A stretch of 64,000 nt of DNA from Paenibacillus sp. 1011MAR3C5 (GCF_003591485.1 NZ_QZCF01000004.1:186001-250000); one strand, 5' to 3'. Positions 16,630 through 27,700 are shown, counted from the first letter of the stretch. The notes: generated from the letters alone by a model not told the origin. A program made the numbers and translations.

Positions 16630-17629
16630 CGCGATTACGCGTTGGAGTTTGGTGCTGCTAACGTTGGTTGTAGCTGCGGCTCTGACGGCTGGCTGCTCCA
16701 GCGGCAAAAGTGGAGACGCCAAGCTCAAGCTCCGAATTGCAGACATTACGACGAACACGGTATTCCAGGTTGCGAAAAGCAAAGGTTTCTTTGACAAGCA
16801 TGGCATAGACGCTGAACTGGTGACGTTCGCGACTCCGGCTGAAGGTGTCAATGCGCTCTTTATCAAGCAAGTAGACGTAGCGTTCGGCGCCGACTTCCCG
16901 CTGCTGAACGCCGTCAGCAAAGGCGATTATTCCATTATCGCCTCCTCCGGCACCGCTACCGATCTGAGCGCGAGCGAGTGGAAGCTGTTCGTGCGCAAGG
17001 AGATCGGCAGCGCCGCGGATCTGAAGGGAAAGAAGCTGAGCTTCTCCAGAGGCACTTTTATTCCTTATCTATGGGACGTTTACTTGGCGGATAACGGCAT
17101 TGACCTGTCGGAGGTCGAGCTGATCGGTCAAGGCGGCTTTGATGAAGCTTATGTTGCTTTGAAGAAAGGAGAGATCGACGGGGCATGGGTCTATGGCGCG
17201 GTTCTGAACGAAAAATTCGGGGCGCTGGAAGAAGCTTATGAGCTGACGGATATGTCCCAGACGCCGGTGCGTCTCGGAACGGGGCTAATCACCTCCAACG
17301 AGCAGATTGGCAGCAACCGGGAAGGCATCATCGCGTTTTTGAAGGCGGTCGACGAAGCATCGAGGTACGCTCAGGAGCATCCTGACGAGACGGCCGACAT
17401 TTTGTACAAGGAAGTGAAGCAGCCTCGGGAGGCGACGCTGAAGGATTTGCCGAAAAATCCGTGGAACATCGGCTTTACGCAGAAAGCGTACGAGGGCATG
17501 GCGGGCCAAAAGCAGTATATGGTGGACAACGGCATCATCGAGAAGGATTTTAATTTGGACGATAAGTTGAATCTGGATTTGGTGCGGGAGGCATTCCCGG
17601 ATCGCGCCCAAGTTGAAATAGGAGGATGA
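16616..17629 (+). CDS. ABC transporter substrate-binding lipoprotein, SsuA/TauA/NMT1 type
   Basis: From the ATG at 16616 (AAGGAGGAG seven bases upstream, overlapping the preceding stop) the product is 337 residues. It begins with a lipoprotein signal ending at Cys27 (AALTAGC). The mature part has the NMT1/SsuA fold: KLRIADITTNTVFQVAKSKG, VDVAFGADFPLL and GGFDEAYVALKKGEIDGAW. The family binds sulfonates, taurine, nitrate, bicarbonate or pyrimidines. Next to an arylsulfotransferase gene, an aromatic sulfate ester or sulfonate is the best guess. The ATPase gene starts 4 bp later. Confidence 0.9.
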   Translation: MKNRSAITRWSLVLLTLVVAAALTAGCSSGKSGDAKLKLRIADITTNTVFQVAKSKGFFDKHGIDAELVTFATPAEGVNALFIKQVDVAFGADFPLLNAVSKGDYSIIASSGTATDLSASEWKLFVRKEIGSAADLKGKKLSFSRGTFIPYLWDVYLADNGIDLSEVELIGQGGFDEAYVALKKGEIDGAWVYGAVLNEKFGALEEAYELTDMSQTPVRLGTGLITSNEQIGSNREGIIAFLKAVDEASRYAQEHPDETADILYKEVKQPREATLKDLPKNPWNIGFTQKAYEGMAGQKQYMVDNGIIEKDFNLDDKLNLDLVREAFPDRAQVEIGG

Positions 17630-17633
17630 TGGG

Positions 17634-18410
17634 ATGAGCGCAGCGCCGAAAAGCAATGAAATCTACATCGAGCGATTGAATAAAAGCTACTCGCAGCCAT
17701 CGGCGGGAGAACTGCATTACATTATTAAGGACGTGGACCTGACCGTTAAAGGCGGAGAGTTTTTTGTCCTGCTTGGGCCAAGCGGTTGCGGCAAGTCGAC
17801 GCTGCTTAGTCTCATCGCCGGTTTCGTCTCCAAAACCTCGGGCGAGGTGCGTGTCGGGGAGAAGGAAGTGGTGCGTCCCGGCCAGGATCGAGCCGTCGTC
17901 TTCCAGCAGGCGGACTCTTCTTTATTCCCTTGGCTAACCGTTCGGGAGAACGTGGAGTTCGGCTTGCGGATGAAGCGGATACCGGCTGCCAAACGGAAGG
18001 AGATCTCCGACAAGTACATTGCGATGGTCGGCCTCTCCGGGCACGAATTGAAATTCCCGCGCGAGCTGTCGGGCGGCATGAAGCAGCGGGTTCAGCTTGC
18101 ACGTGTACTGTCTAATGATCCCGACATTCTGCTCATGGATGAGCCGTTCGGGGCACTCGACGCTATGACACGTCGAACCATGCAGCGTGAACTGGTGAAC
18201 ATCTGGCGCAGCACCGACAAGACGGTTATCTTTGTGACGCACGACATTCAGGAGGCGCTTCTCTTGGGCGGACGGATCGGTATTATGTCGGCGGGACCGT
18301 CGTCGTACATCTCACATATTTACGATGTGCCGCTTTCCTATCCGCGCGACTTGGCCTCTCCGGATTTCCATAAGCTTCACGGGGTTATCCAGTCGCATTT
18401 TGAAGAATAG
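17634..18410 (+). CDS. ABC transporter ATP-binding protein, SsuB/TauB type
   Basis: A 258-residue ATPase with Walker A GPSGCGKST (48-56), Q-loop in VFQQADSSLFPWLTV, signature LSGGMKQRV and Walker B ILLMDEPFGALDA, then the H-loop FVTHD. The FPWLTV pattern after the Q-loop is typical of the nitrate/sulfonate/taurine importer group. It starts 4 bp after the binding-protein gene, whose last codons supply the ribosome site (AGGAGGATGATGGG). It powers the permease encoded next. Confidence 0.93.
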   Translation: MSAAPKSNEIYIERLNKSYSQPSAGELHYIIKDVDLTVKGGEFFVLLGPSGCGKSTLLSLIAGFVSKTSGEVRVGEKEVVRPGQDRAVVFQQADSSLFPWLTVRENVEFGLRMKRIPAAKRKEISDKYIAMVGLSGHELKFPRELSGGMKQRVQLARVLSNDPDILLMDEPFGALDAMTRRTMQRELVNIWRSTDKTVIFVTHDIQEALLLGGRIGIMSAGPSSYISHIYDVPLSYPRDLASPDFHKLHGVIQSHFEE

Positions 18411-18466
18411 CGAGCGCAGCCGTCATGGCAGGCGCAAGATTTGAATTGGGAAACGGAGTGATCGCC

Positions 18467-19243
18467 ATGAGCGCAAGGTTGAAAAAATGGGGAGTCCATA
18501 GCCTCTTCCTGCTAGGAGGATTGGCGGTGTGGCAGCTGCTATCGTTAGTGTACGGACCGGAGATCTTGCCGGGGCCGATCTACACAGCGCAAGGGGGATA
18601 TGAGCTGCTGCAGGACGGCACGCTGCTGCAATATATCGGCATTAGCTCGTACCGGGTGCTGACGGGGTGGACGCTGGGCAGCCTGGTCGCAATTCCGGTG
18701 GGTCTGATTATTGGCAAGGTAGGTGCGATCCGTGCTGTAGCCGAGCCGTTTTTGAACTTTATCCGGTTCATACCGCCTATCGCGTTTATTACATTGTTTC
18801 TGGTTTGGTTCGGAATTGGCGAAACCTCGAAAATAGCATTGATTCTGTACGCGACCTTTTTTATCGTCGTGCTGAACACGCTGACCGGGGTCTTGTCGGT
18901 GGAGGAGGATAAAGTACGTTCTGCCCGCAGCATGGGCGCTTCGGAGTGGCAAATCGTCCTGCATGTAATTATTCCAGCTACCGTACCCTATATGTTCACC
19001 GGCATTCGGCTGGCGATGGGCACATCCTTTATGGCAATTATCGGAGCGGAGATGATTGCATCCAATGAGGGCGTAGGCTATCTGATCTGGAATTCGCGTT
19101 TGTTCTTCCGCACGGACTGGATCTTCGTCGGTCTGATCTGCCTTGGCCTTATGGGCTTCCTGACGGATCGCGGCGTCGCCTGGATCGGTCGCAGGCTGCT
19201 GTCCCGTTACGGTGTCGTCACCACGACGTCGCTCAGACGATGA
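18467..19243 (+). CDS. ABC transporter permease, SsuC/TauC type
   Basis: A 258-residue permease with about six transmembrane segments and the cytoplasmic EAA loop (EEDKVRSARSMGASEWQIVL), which docks on the ATPase. The ATG at 18467 follows ACGGAGTG; an upstream ATG at 18425 has no ribosome site. It completes a one-permease, one-ATPase importer as in SsuABC and TauABC. A terminator 56 bp downstream closes the operon that begins with MarR. No sulfonate monooxygenase or sulfatase is present, which distinguishes it from classical ssu and tau operons. Confidence 0.92.
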   Translation: MSARLKKWGVHSLFLLGGLAVWQLLSLVYGPEILPGPIYTAQGGYELLQDGTLLQYIGISSYRVLTGWTLGSLVAIPVGLIIGKVGAIRAVAEPFLNFIRFIPPIAFITLFLVWFGIGETSKIALILYATFFIVVLNTLTGVLSVEEDKVRSARSMGASEWQIVLHVIIPATVPYMFTGIRLAMGTSFMAIIGAEMIASNEGVGYLIWNSRLFFRTDWIFVGLICLGLMGFLTDRGVAWIGRRLLSRYGVVTTTSLRR

Positions 19244-19299
19244 GCCGGGGCTAATAGACTGGCAGGTCAGTTGTAGGCCGCCCATAAGAATGCGCAAAG

Positions 19300-19333
19300 A
19301 AGCTCCGCAGCCGAAAGATTGCGGGGCTTTTTT
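19300..19333 (+). terminator. Terminator after the ABC importer operon
   Basis: AAGCTCCGCA (19300-19309) pairs with TGCGGGGCTT (19320-19329), followed by a T6 run. Confidence 0.88.
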
Positions 19334-19385
19334 GTGTGTTGCTGGGACACTTTGTCTTTAACCCATATGGTTCGCGTTGAGTCGC

Positions 19386-19715
19386 ACCGTTATTCAGGTC
19401 GGTTAACTAAAAACTACAAATTAACGTTTCTACAAAACGCTAAATGCGCGTTTAAGCCAATCTGGAACGAATAGTGATGCCACAAAACGTTAATTAGGAG
19501 CAGGAGCTAAAAATCCCAAATTAACGTTGCTACAAAACACTAAATGCGCGTTCAAGACAATCTGGAACGAATAGTGATGCCACAAAACGTTAATTAGGAG
19601 CAGGAGCTAAAAATCCCGAATTAACGTTTCTACAAAACACTAATCGCACGTTTAAGCCAATCTGGAACGAATAGTGATGCCACAAAACGTTAATTAGGAG
19701 CAGGAGCTAAAAACA
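19386..19715. repeat. Tandem array A: 100-bp units built on a 50-bp phase
   Basis: Three nearly identical 100-bp units begin TTAACG at 19421, 19521 and 19621; a diverged half unit precedes them. Inside, ACAAAAC recurs exactly every 50 bp (19432, 19482, 19532, 19582, 19632, 19682), so each 100-bp unit is two diverged 50-mers. Units carry AATTAACGTT and AACGTTAATT as inverted ends. There is no coding potential. The core CACTAAATG, then GAATAGTG 31 nt later, is shared with array B at 60.5-60.9 kb. Confidence 0.92.
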
Positions 19716-19785
19716 TCAGCCAGCAGCAGATGAGCATTAGAAGTTCCGTCATAATAGTGCTACGCTACTAGATCACCTAAAGAGT

Positions 19786-19829
19786 ACCAAACAAGCACCA
19801 AACAAGCACCAAACAAGCACCAAACGAGT
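19786..19829. repeat. Four copies of an 11-bp direct repeat
   Basis: ACCAAACAAGC is repeated at 19786, 19797 and 19808, and a variant ACCAAACGAGT at 19819. It follows array A and looks like simple slippage. The rest of 19716-20049 shows no gene. Confidence 0.85.
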
Positions 19830-20049
19830 ACCCAAAGGGCACCAGCAGCCCGTCAACCGAACATCGTCATGCAAAGAATCACCACGCGCTTGTGCTCCGT
19901 ATGATCTGCTCTTCACTAGCATTCAAGCGCTTGCCAAAGACCAGTACCAGACAGAGTTGGTACTATTCCATCCCTCGGAGCGTTGATATATTGGTACCAA
20001 GTCATAAACAATACGACTGGCTGCCATTATGAACAAAGAGGTGACGGAT

Positions 20050-20730
20050 ATGACGGATATGACGGATATGACAGCAGGAAAATCGAACCGTCCAAAGAAT
20101 CCAACGAATCGCCCATCATACTTATACATTTTGCTTACCAATACGGGAACGGCGTTTTCGCGGCTGATTCAATGCTTTACGAACGCTCCCTATAACCATG
20201 CGTCCATCGCGCTGGACTCCGAGCTGAACGAGCTGTACAGCTTCGGCCGCAAGACGGCGCGCAATCCGCTGAATGCGGGCTTTGTCCAAGAGGACATCTA
20301 CTATGGCACTTACAGCTATTATCAAAATACATCTTGCATCCTGCTGAGGCTCCAAGTGACGCGTCAGGAGAAGGAAGCTGTCGCCGCGGCGATCGAACAG
20401 TTCCGCCTAGAACAGGAACGTTATTCCTACAATTTGATCGGTCTTGTCGGTGTTCTGCTTAACCGAGACCTTGAAATCCCGGACGCATATTTCTGCTCGC
20501 AATTCGTAGCGGAGGTTCTCCGTAGAGGAGGACTTTCGTTATGGAACAACCCGGAAACGGGAGTGCTGCCGCCAGCACTCGTGACGCCTCAGCACTTCCA
20601 TCATGATCCCCGGATGGAGAAGGTGTACGAAGGCAAGCTGGCCGATTACCCTGAGCTGGATCGCCATAAGCTGCATGCTTCTTACGCGAAGAGATACCAA
20701 AGCCGCACAGCCGCTTTGAAGGTCAATTGA
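20050..20730 (+). CDS. Permuted papain-fold amidase (YiiX/NlpC-P60-like) protein
   Basis: About 226 residues without a signal peptide. PYNHASIALD supplies the conserved histidine and YFCSQFVAEVL the conserved cysteine, in the His-before-Cys order of circularly permuted papain-like enzymes (YiiX/YycO type). These hydrolyse amide or thioester bonds, for example in peptidoglycan or lipids; the substrate here is unknown. Three in-frame ATGs (20050, 20059, 20068) arise from a 9-bp repeat TGACGGATA (20042-20068). The first is chosen because AGGTG sits six bases upstream; an ATG at 20029 has no ribosome site. Its 3' end overlaps the convergent SIMPL gene by 49 bp. Confidence 0.75.
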   Translation: MTDMTDMTAGKSNRPKNPTNRPSYLYILLTNTGTAFSRLIQCFTNAPYNHASIALDSELNELYSFGRKTARNPLNAGFVQEDIYYGTYSYYQNTSCILLRLQVTRQEKEAVAAAIEQFRLEQERYSYNLIGLVGVLLNRDLEIPDAYFCSQFVAEVLRRGGLSLWNNPETGVLPPALVTPQHFHHDPRMEKVYEGKLADYPELDRHKLHASYAKRYQSRTAALKVN

Positions 20731-21341
20731 CCCGGCTCGATCAGCGTAGCGTCGCTGGCCGCCATCATCGTTTTGAAGCGGACTGGCTCCCCTTCGGTTC
20801 CAATCTCCTGCACTTTGCACGGCACGGCGGATAGAGAGACGCCAAGCGATGCCGCAATGCTGGCTGCTTTCTGCTGTGCGCGGCGCACAGCTTGCGCGAG
20901 TGCCTCCTCCTGATGCTTCTCTGCTTCTGAGGAGGCAAAGGCAACCTCGGAGATCAGATTGGCGCCATGAGCGGTAGCCGTGTCCAGCACTGTACCGGCA
21001 TGCTCTACGCCATCCAGCGAAATTTGCAGTAAATGCGTCGCTTTGTATCCGCGAAATACTTGCTTGCCGTCCTCATAATCATATTGCGGATCGATGCTGT
21101 ATGACTTCGTCTGCACATTCGATCGGGGTACCCCAAGCTCCGTCAATGCTTCGATAATAGCGCGGATCGCGGCCGCATTCTCGCGCTGTACCGGCGCGAC
21201 CTCCTTGCCTTCTGTCACAACACCCAGTGTAATGATCGTCCGGTCAGGAGCCGCGGCAATTACACCTTCTCCGCTTACTTCAATTGTAAGATCGCAGCTT
21301 TCCTTCTCCGTTCCTCTTTCGTTTCTGTTCAGAATCGTCAT
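20682..21341 (-). CDS. SIMPL (DUF541) domain protein
   Basis: A 219-residue protein with the SIMPL pattern: an N-terminal beta strand VSGEGVIAAAPDRTIITLGV, a central helix with VPRSNVQTKSYSIDPQYDYE, and AQAVRRAQQKAASIAASLG near the C-terminus. Family members (YggE, IRAK-linked SIMPL) form ring-like oligomers linked to stress or membrane integrity, with no defined enzymatic role. No signal peptide is evident, so it is probably cytoplasmic, unlike YggE. The ATG at 21341 follows AAAGGAG at 10 bp; a TTG at 21347 is also possible. The gene is convergent with the papain-like gene. Confidence 0.88.
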   Translation of the reverse strand: MTILNRNERGTEKESCDLTIEVSGEGVIAAAPDRTIITLGVVTEGKEVAPVQRENAAAIRAIIEALTELGVPRSNVQTKSYSIDPQYDYEDGKQVFRGYKATHLLQISLDGVEHAGTVLDTATAHGANLISEVAFASSEAEKHQEEALAQAVRRAQQKAASIAASLGVSLSAVPCKVQEIGTEGEPVRFKTMMAASDATLIEPGQLTFKAAVRLWYLFA

Positions 21342-21496
21342 GTCCAAAGGACTCCTTTCGCGCTTTCCTGTTATTTTGTTATTCTATGGATTCCGTTGGC
21401 CCGTCATTCTTGAAGATTACAAGTCTATTAGTCTCTCTTTTTTAGGGCCTTCGTCCTCTTTTTCTGCATCTTTTTTTACAATTTCTCAAAAACTTC

Positions 21497-21527
21497 TTCA
21501 CACTCTCGTAACATTCGTGTATATAAT
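21497..21527 (+). promoter_or_regulatory. Promoter of the GDPD surface-protein transcript
   Basis: TTCACA (21497-21502) with TATATA (21520-21525, 17-bp spacer) or the overlapping TATAAT (21522-21527, 19-bp spacer). It lies upstream of a complete terminator, so initiation here requires antitermination to reach the gene. Confidence 0.55.
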
Positions 21528-21550
21528 AAGGCTAACAACTGAATGGAATA

Positions 21551-21638
21551 AGGGTCGGAGAAAACGAGAAAACCCTGTTTGCACGAAGGCTGGAAGCAAT
21601 TGCTTCTACCTGAATCAAACGGGGTTTTCTCTTTTTTT
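21551..21638 (+). promoter_or_regulatory. GlpP-type antitermination leader of the GDPD gene
   Basis: The terminator stem is GAGAAAACCCTGTTTG (21566-21581) with CAAACGGGGTTTTCTC (21616-21631) and T7; its loop contains the palindrome GAAGCAATTGCTTC. A smaller hairpin, AGGGT (21551-21555) with ACCCT (21572-21576), uses part of the terminator's left arm, so the two are mutually exclusive. The block GAGAAAACGAGAAAACCC recurs almost unchanged in the ugpB leader. Because glpP lies in the ugp operon and this gene encodes a glycerophosphodiesterase, GlpP bound to glycerol-3-phosphate is the inferred antiterminator. Confidence 0.72.
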
Positions 21639-21710
21639 GTTGCAAAAGCCAGGCAGACCCGGATTCACAGGTTGTGAGATTGGTAGAAACCAATATTTCT
21701 GGGAGGGATC

Positions 21711-24700
21711 GTGTTGAAGAAAAAGTTTCAGAAGTGGAGTGCGTATGTGCTGGTTGCTGTATTGCTGGCAGGCCTGTGGCCGCAGCCATGGACAGATCGC
21801 GCTCATGCAGCCGAGGGGCCGTCAGCGCTGTGGATCACCGAGATTGTGCCGCGTTCCGCAGGGGAGGGCCAGCCTTACGAATTTATCGAGCTGTACAACA
21901 GCAGCACGGCAGCGATCAATCTGAATCAATATCAGCTTCAATACTTTACCAGCAGCATGACGAATCCGGCCAATCGCTGGCCTATTGCCGATACGACAAT
22001 CGGGGCAGGGGAGACGAAGGTGCTATGGCTAAAAAAATTCGACTACCCGAATGTCCCGCTGGATGACTTTAACGCCAACTACGGCGTTTCTCTGGACTCA
22101 GCAGACGTAATTGAGATAGCGCTTACAACATCGGCTCAGGGTCTTCATGACAGCGCATTGCGCAAAGTAGCGATAGCGGACACCGCAGGTCAGCCGCTAG
22201 TGTCGGCCTTGTTCAACGAAGGCGCTGCCGACGGCATTCTGAACCGCAGCGTCATCTATAAGGCGGGAGACTCCGCGGAGATGAATCGGCTGCGCAATGA
22301 CGAGACGCCAACGCCGGGCACGCTTCTCGCGGAGCAGCTGCCGGGAGCGCCTGATCCAGGTGGCGAGCCTGAGCCTACACCAACGCCGGGCGAGGGCGAT
22401 ATTGCGGCGCCGCTGCCGGGAGAGCTGCTTATTACGGAGCTGATACCGGATACGGCTAACTTTGCCGGGTATGACGCCTTTGAATTTATCGAGCTGTACA
22501 ACGCAGCAAGCCATCCCGTAGAGCTTCAAGGTCATACGGTTGCTTCTGCAAGCTGGTCTGTGACCATTGAAGACTCACTAGTGCTGCCGGAGTGGAGCAG
22601 CTATGTGATCTGGACGCGCAGAGGAGAGATAGCGCCGATTGGCATGGATGCATTCAACAGCTATTATTACGCCGAATATGGTGGCAAATATGTACGCGAG
22701 GGCAGCTATCGCATCTTTGAGAACATTGGCGGGCTGACGAACAGCGGCAATCAGAACGTTACGATTCGGGGCGGCTCCGGCAACGAGATCGCCAAAGCCT
22801 CCTATTCCGCTGCGCATGTGGCGGAAGGCAAATCGATTACGTTCCGCTACTCAAGCGGCGGCGGTACGGCTATGGAGCTGATCGGCGGCTTGCAGGCGCC
22901 GACGCCGGGTTATGTAGTGGCGGGACAAGCTCCGCCGAAGCCGGTCGTGAATGCCGAAGCGCCACAGTCTCCTGCTGGACTTACCGCTGATGCAGGCGAG
23001 GGGTCGGTAGGCCTCAGCTGGTCTCCGAATGAAGAATCCGATGTGTGGAGCTACCGCATCTATAGGGATGGCCAATTGCAGTTTGAAGTGCCGGCATCGC
23101 AGCTTTCTTTTAGAGTTGACGGGCTGGTCGGCAATGTCTCGTACGACTTTCAGGTAAGCGCAGTGAACACATCGGATAAGGAATCCGCTCCGTCTTCGGT
23201 TGCTTCGGCAGAGCCTGGGCATCAGAAGCTGACGCAGACGGAACGCGCGCCTCTCCAACAGCCGGAGAAATACGCGCTGACTTGGGAGATCGGCGAAGCC
23301 GGACCGGTTATTCCTGGTCTTGCCGAAGGCGTGGTGCCGCAGGGCATCGCTTACGACGAAGGGCTGGACTGGCTTGTAACCGTGTCGTATATGGATGACG
23401 GCCGTCCCGGCGTGCTGTCGGTCATGCAGGAATCGACAGGCGTCCAGCTGAAGTCGCTCGCGCTGATGAATGAGGACGGCACGCCGTACTTGGGCCACGC
23501 CGGGGGCGTAGCAATTATCGGGGACGATGTATGGGTCGCGTCGGAGACCTATCTGTACCGATTGAGCCTTGCAGCTATTGGGGCGGCGGAGCATGGCGGA
23601 GAGGTGCAATTCACTGGCGTCATTCCGGTGCCGCTGCAAGCAGCCTTTATGACCTATGCGGACGGAGTGCTGTGGGTAGGCGAGTTCTATGAGGCAAAGT
23701 CGTATCCGACCGATCCTCAGCATCATATTGCGAACCGGGATGGCGAGACGCATTATGCCTGGATGGCGGGCTACGAGCTGTCGGCGGACACAGGCCTTCC
23801 GGGCGCAGACAACTGGAATGGCGAGCAGACAACAACAGCAACTCCTGATTATTTGTTCTCTATCCGTGAAAAAGTGCAAGGCGCAGCATTCGACGACAGC
23901 ACTGTCTATTTAAGCACCTCGTACGGGCGCGCCAATGACAGCACGCTATACCGCTACCGTACGCCGGATTTGGCAGGAACGCCGCATGCGAGCGCTGTTG
24001 TGAATGGCGTTACTGTGCCGCTGTGGTTCCTGGACGGCCAATCCGCTGCAGAAACGAATGCTTCGCTTGTGACGGTGCCCATGTCGGAAGGCATAGCCGT
24101 GGCCGGGGGAGAGCTGTATGTCCTGCTGGAATCCGGGGCGAACAAATACCGATATACGACTACGCTTATCATGGACCGGATGCTGAAGCTGGATTTGGCG
24201 GCATGGGAGAACTATGGCACCGAGCCTCCGGCAGCGGAGCGGCCGCCGGTTCGCGTATCGCAATTCATGTATGATGCGCCGGGAGCCGATGACGGCAAAG
24301 AATATATTGTTCTGCGCAACTACGGCACGAAGCCGGCGGATATCGGAGGCTTCAAGCTGGGCGACGGCATTAACGAAGGCGGCGGTGAAGGCATGGCCGA
24401 ATTCCCTGCCGGCACGGTGATCGAGCCGGGCGAGGTTATCGTTGTCAGCCAATCCGCGCTTATCTTCAAGCAGACATACGGCGTATCTCCTGACTTCGAA
24501 GTGCCGTGGGAGGGCGTATTCAAGCCTCAGGATGATCCGTCTGTTCCCGACTTGCTGCCGACGGCATGGTCCACCGGCGTCATTCAGCTGGCGAATGGCG
24601 GCGACGAGATTCTATTAATGGATAGAGCCAACGAGGTTGTTGATTTTGTGCCGTATTTGAAAGATATGACCTATCGCGGTATTGCTTACAAAGGAGTAAC

Positions 24701-27700
24701 GGCTGCGGCGGGAGGCAACGGCAATGCGATTCATCGCATCAGCGATACCGGCGTTCCGGCAGCAGACTTTGCGGCTGCGCCGCCGGATCTGCCGAACAGG
24801 CCGATCCCGATTCCGACCAGCCAGACGCTGCTAATTACCGAAGTGGTGTATGATCCGCTATTTGAAGAAATTACGGGCGAGTATATCGAGCTGACCAATA
24901 TTTCCTCTCAGCCGATCGATATAAGCGGTTATTATTTGGGCGATGAAGAAACGGAAGGACAAGCGGCTGCGGAAGGGATGTACAACTTCCCGGAAGGAAC
25001 GGTGCTTGCTCCTTATGAAGTGATTGTCGTAGCCAAGAATGCTAAGGGAATCGAGGAGCGCTACGGCATCAAGGCTGATTTCGAGCTTGACGAATCCGAT
25101 CCCGAAGTGGCGAAAATGATTCCGAATTGCGACTGGGGCTGCGGCAATATGCAGCTTGCGAATACGGGCGATGAGGTGCTGCTGCTTGACCGCAACAAAG
25201 CTTTGATCGATGTCGTCGTGTACCGCTCCGGCATGTACATGGGCATGGAAGCCCATCCGGGCGTTGCGGGCGGACACTCTTTGGAGCGTACTAGCGAAGT
25301 GGATACAAAAAACAGCCGCGCCGACTTTATCGATCAGCCGAATCCGACGCCAGGACTGCTGCTGTTCGGACCGAATGGTCGCCCGGATCTGATTCCGGTA
25401 TCCGACTTGAAGGAGAATGTTCTCTTGACCGAGGAGCCGGAGAGCAAGCTGGCGGCTGCGCCAACGGTGGCAGATGCGTCGGGGGTGCTGTCTGACACCT
25501 TCACCGAGGGAACTTCGGCCTTTCTGTTGACGGTTGGCCTATCGGGCGGCAAGCTGATGGCGACCAATGTAAAGATGGAGCTGAAGGATGCGCTGGAGCG
25601 GCTGGGCGGTCACAGGCTGCCAATGCTGGAGCTGCAAGACCGTTCGCTTATACTGGCGGTACACGGCTTGCTTGGCGAGCTTGGCATGCAGGATGTCATG
25701 ATCGTGTCGGGGAATGCAGCTGTCGTGAAGGACATGCGCGAGCTGAATGACGAATATCGCGGAGTCGTACGCATTCAAGGCAACAGCATCAAGCGGGAGC
25801 AGTGGAGCGATATCGTCATTAACGTAAGAAACAGCACGGGCTTGACAGTGCTGCTGAATTACCGGTCAGCAAGCGCCGAGCTGACCTCTTACCTGGCGGC
25901 ACGAGGAATCACGGTGTGGGCATACGGTATGGAGCAGGAGGCTGATCTTCACCAAGCGATTGCGGCAGGCGTTACCGGCCTGGTGACAGGCAAGCCGCAA
26001 GCGGCGGTCGAAGCGATCGAGAGCTATGGCGAGCAAGCGACGCTTGGCGTTCCGCCGTTGTTCATTGCGCATCGCGGCATGAGCTCGCTGGCGCCGGAGA
26101 ATACGATGGACGCCTTCAAGCTTGCAGTAGAGATGAATGCCGATGTCATTGAAACGGATGTGCTGCGCACCAAAGATGGCGAGCTGGTGCTGCTGCATGA
26201 CTTTACGGTAGACCGGACCACGAACGGCAGCGGACGGGCAAGCGAGATGACGCTTGAGGAGCTGAAGGCGCTGACGGCCAATCGCACGGATCAGGCAGCA
26301 TGGCAGCCGATCTACGATCAATTCCCGGATGCCCGCATCCCGACGCTGGCTGAGCTGCTTGCCTACGCCAAGGACAAGGATATTGTGCTGGCGCTGGAGA
26401 TGAAAGGAATCGGATACGAGCGGGAGCTTGTCGATCTGATTGAGGAATACGATATGGTGGCGGATGTCTATGTCTCCAGCTTTAGCAGCGAGGTGCTGAA
26501 GCGGGTGCAGGAACAGAATTCGCAGGTCGGCATTGGCTTCGTGCTGGACGGCGGCACGCCCGAGGCGGGCAAAGAGCTGGTGCAAGCGGAGAAACTGATC
26601 ACGGATAACGTGCAGCTTGGCGCATTCCTGCTGGCCAATACGACGCTGATGACGCCTGAGCTTGTCGCTTATGCCAAGCAGCGCGGCGTTGCCGTCGTCG
26701 GCTGGACGGTGAATACGAAGAGCGGCATGCAGGAATTGGTAGCGCGCGGCGTTGGCGGCATCATTACGGATTATGCCAACTGGATGAATGAGCTGCCGAC
26801 TGGTCTAAGCAGCCTGCGCGCGAACGGCAGCTATACGCTGCGTCCGAGAGCGGAGCTGTCTTGGGATGAGCTTGTTGCCATTGCGTCACGGGCAGGAGCG
26901 GACATTCCGCTGAATGGCGGAATTCGGATTCTAGGCGAAGCTTCCGGTGCCGTGGAACTGGATGGCAGCCTGATCAAGGGAACTAAAACGGGCCATGCGA
27001 TTGTGCAGCTCTATCATGACTTCCCGTTATTCCAGCCGGTGGAAGGTGAGGCTGTGCCGGAATCGAGCTGGAGAGTTTATTCGGCTCCTATTCGGGTGAC
27101 GGTAGCGAATCAGACAACGCCAACCCAGCCGAGTGACGGAGGACAGAGCGCAGAGAATACGTCCAGATATGTACCAACAGCAGCGGAGATTGCATCGCTA
27201 GGCGGCAAGCTGAAGCTTAGCGGCAAGCAGACGCTGCTGTCCATGCCGGGCGGCCTGAGCGAGTGGCTTCCAGCGGATGGCTTGTCCGTTCAATCCGGCT
27301 CGTGGACGCTGCAGCTCCCAACCAAGCTGTTGCTGGCAGCGCTGCAAGCACTGCCTGAAGGACAGCGCGGGGAGGGCAGATTGGAGCTGTCTATGACCCC
27401 TGTCGAGGAAAAACAGAACCAAGCTGACGGAATGAAGCAGCGCGGTATGATCATGGATTTCAAATTGGAGGCCGTTGATCGCGACGGCAAGCGGACGTTC
27501 GTGACATCCTTCAGCGATGAGGCTACTCTGCGCTTCCAGCTTGAGGAAGGAACCGACCTATGGCTTGCGGGCATCTATCAGCTGATGAATGACGGAACGC
27601 CGCGCTATGCCGGAGGAAAGGTGAGCAACGGATATATAGAAGCGGGCAGCACGCATTTCAGCCGCTATGCGGTCATGGAGTACAGCCCGGCATTCCATGA

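Noticed and set aside
18545..19297. 250-codon minus-strand open frame
   Set aside because: It is antisense to the ABC permease, polar and repetitive in composition, with no plausible start.
19386..19715. CRISPR array
   Set aside because: The 100-bp units are repeated along their whole length with no unique spacers, and there are no cas genes nearby. It is an ordinary tandem repeat.
22851..23879. 342-codon open frame on the minus strand
   Set aside because: It lies wholly inside the GDPD surface-protein gene, has no ribosome site, and its translation is Arg/His-rich without any domain. It is a shadow of GC-rich coding sequence.
25866..26585. 239-codon minus-strand open frame
   Set aside because: It is antisense to the GDPD barrel, which carries intact catalytic motifs on the plus strand.
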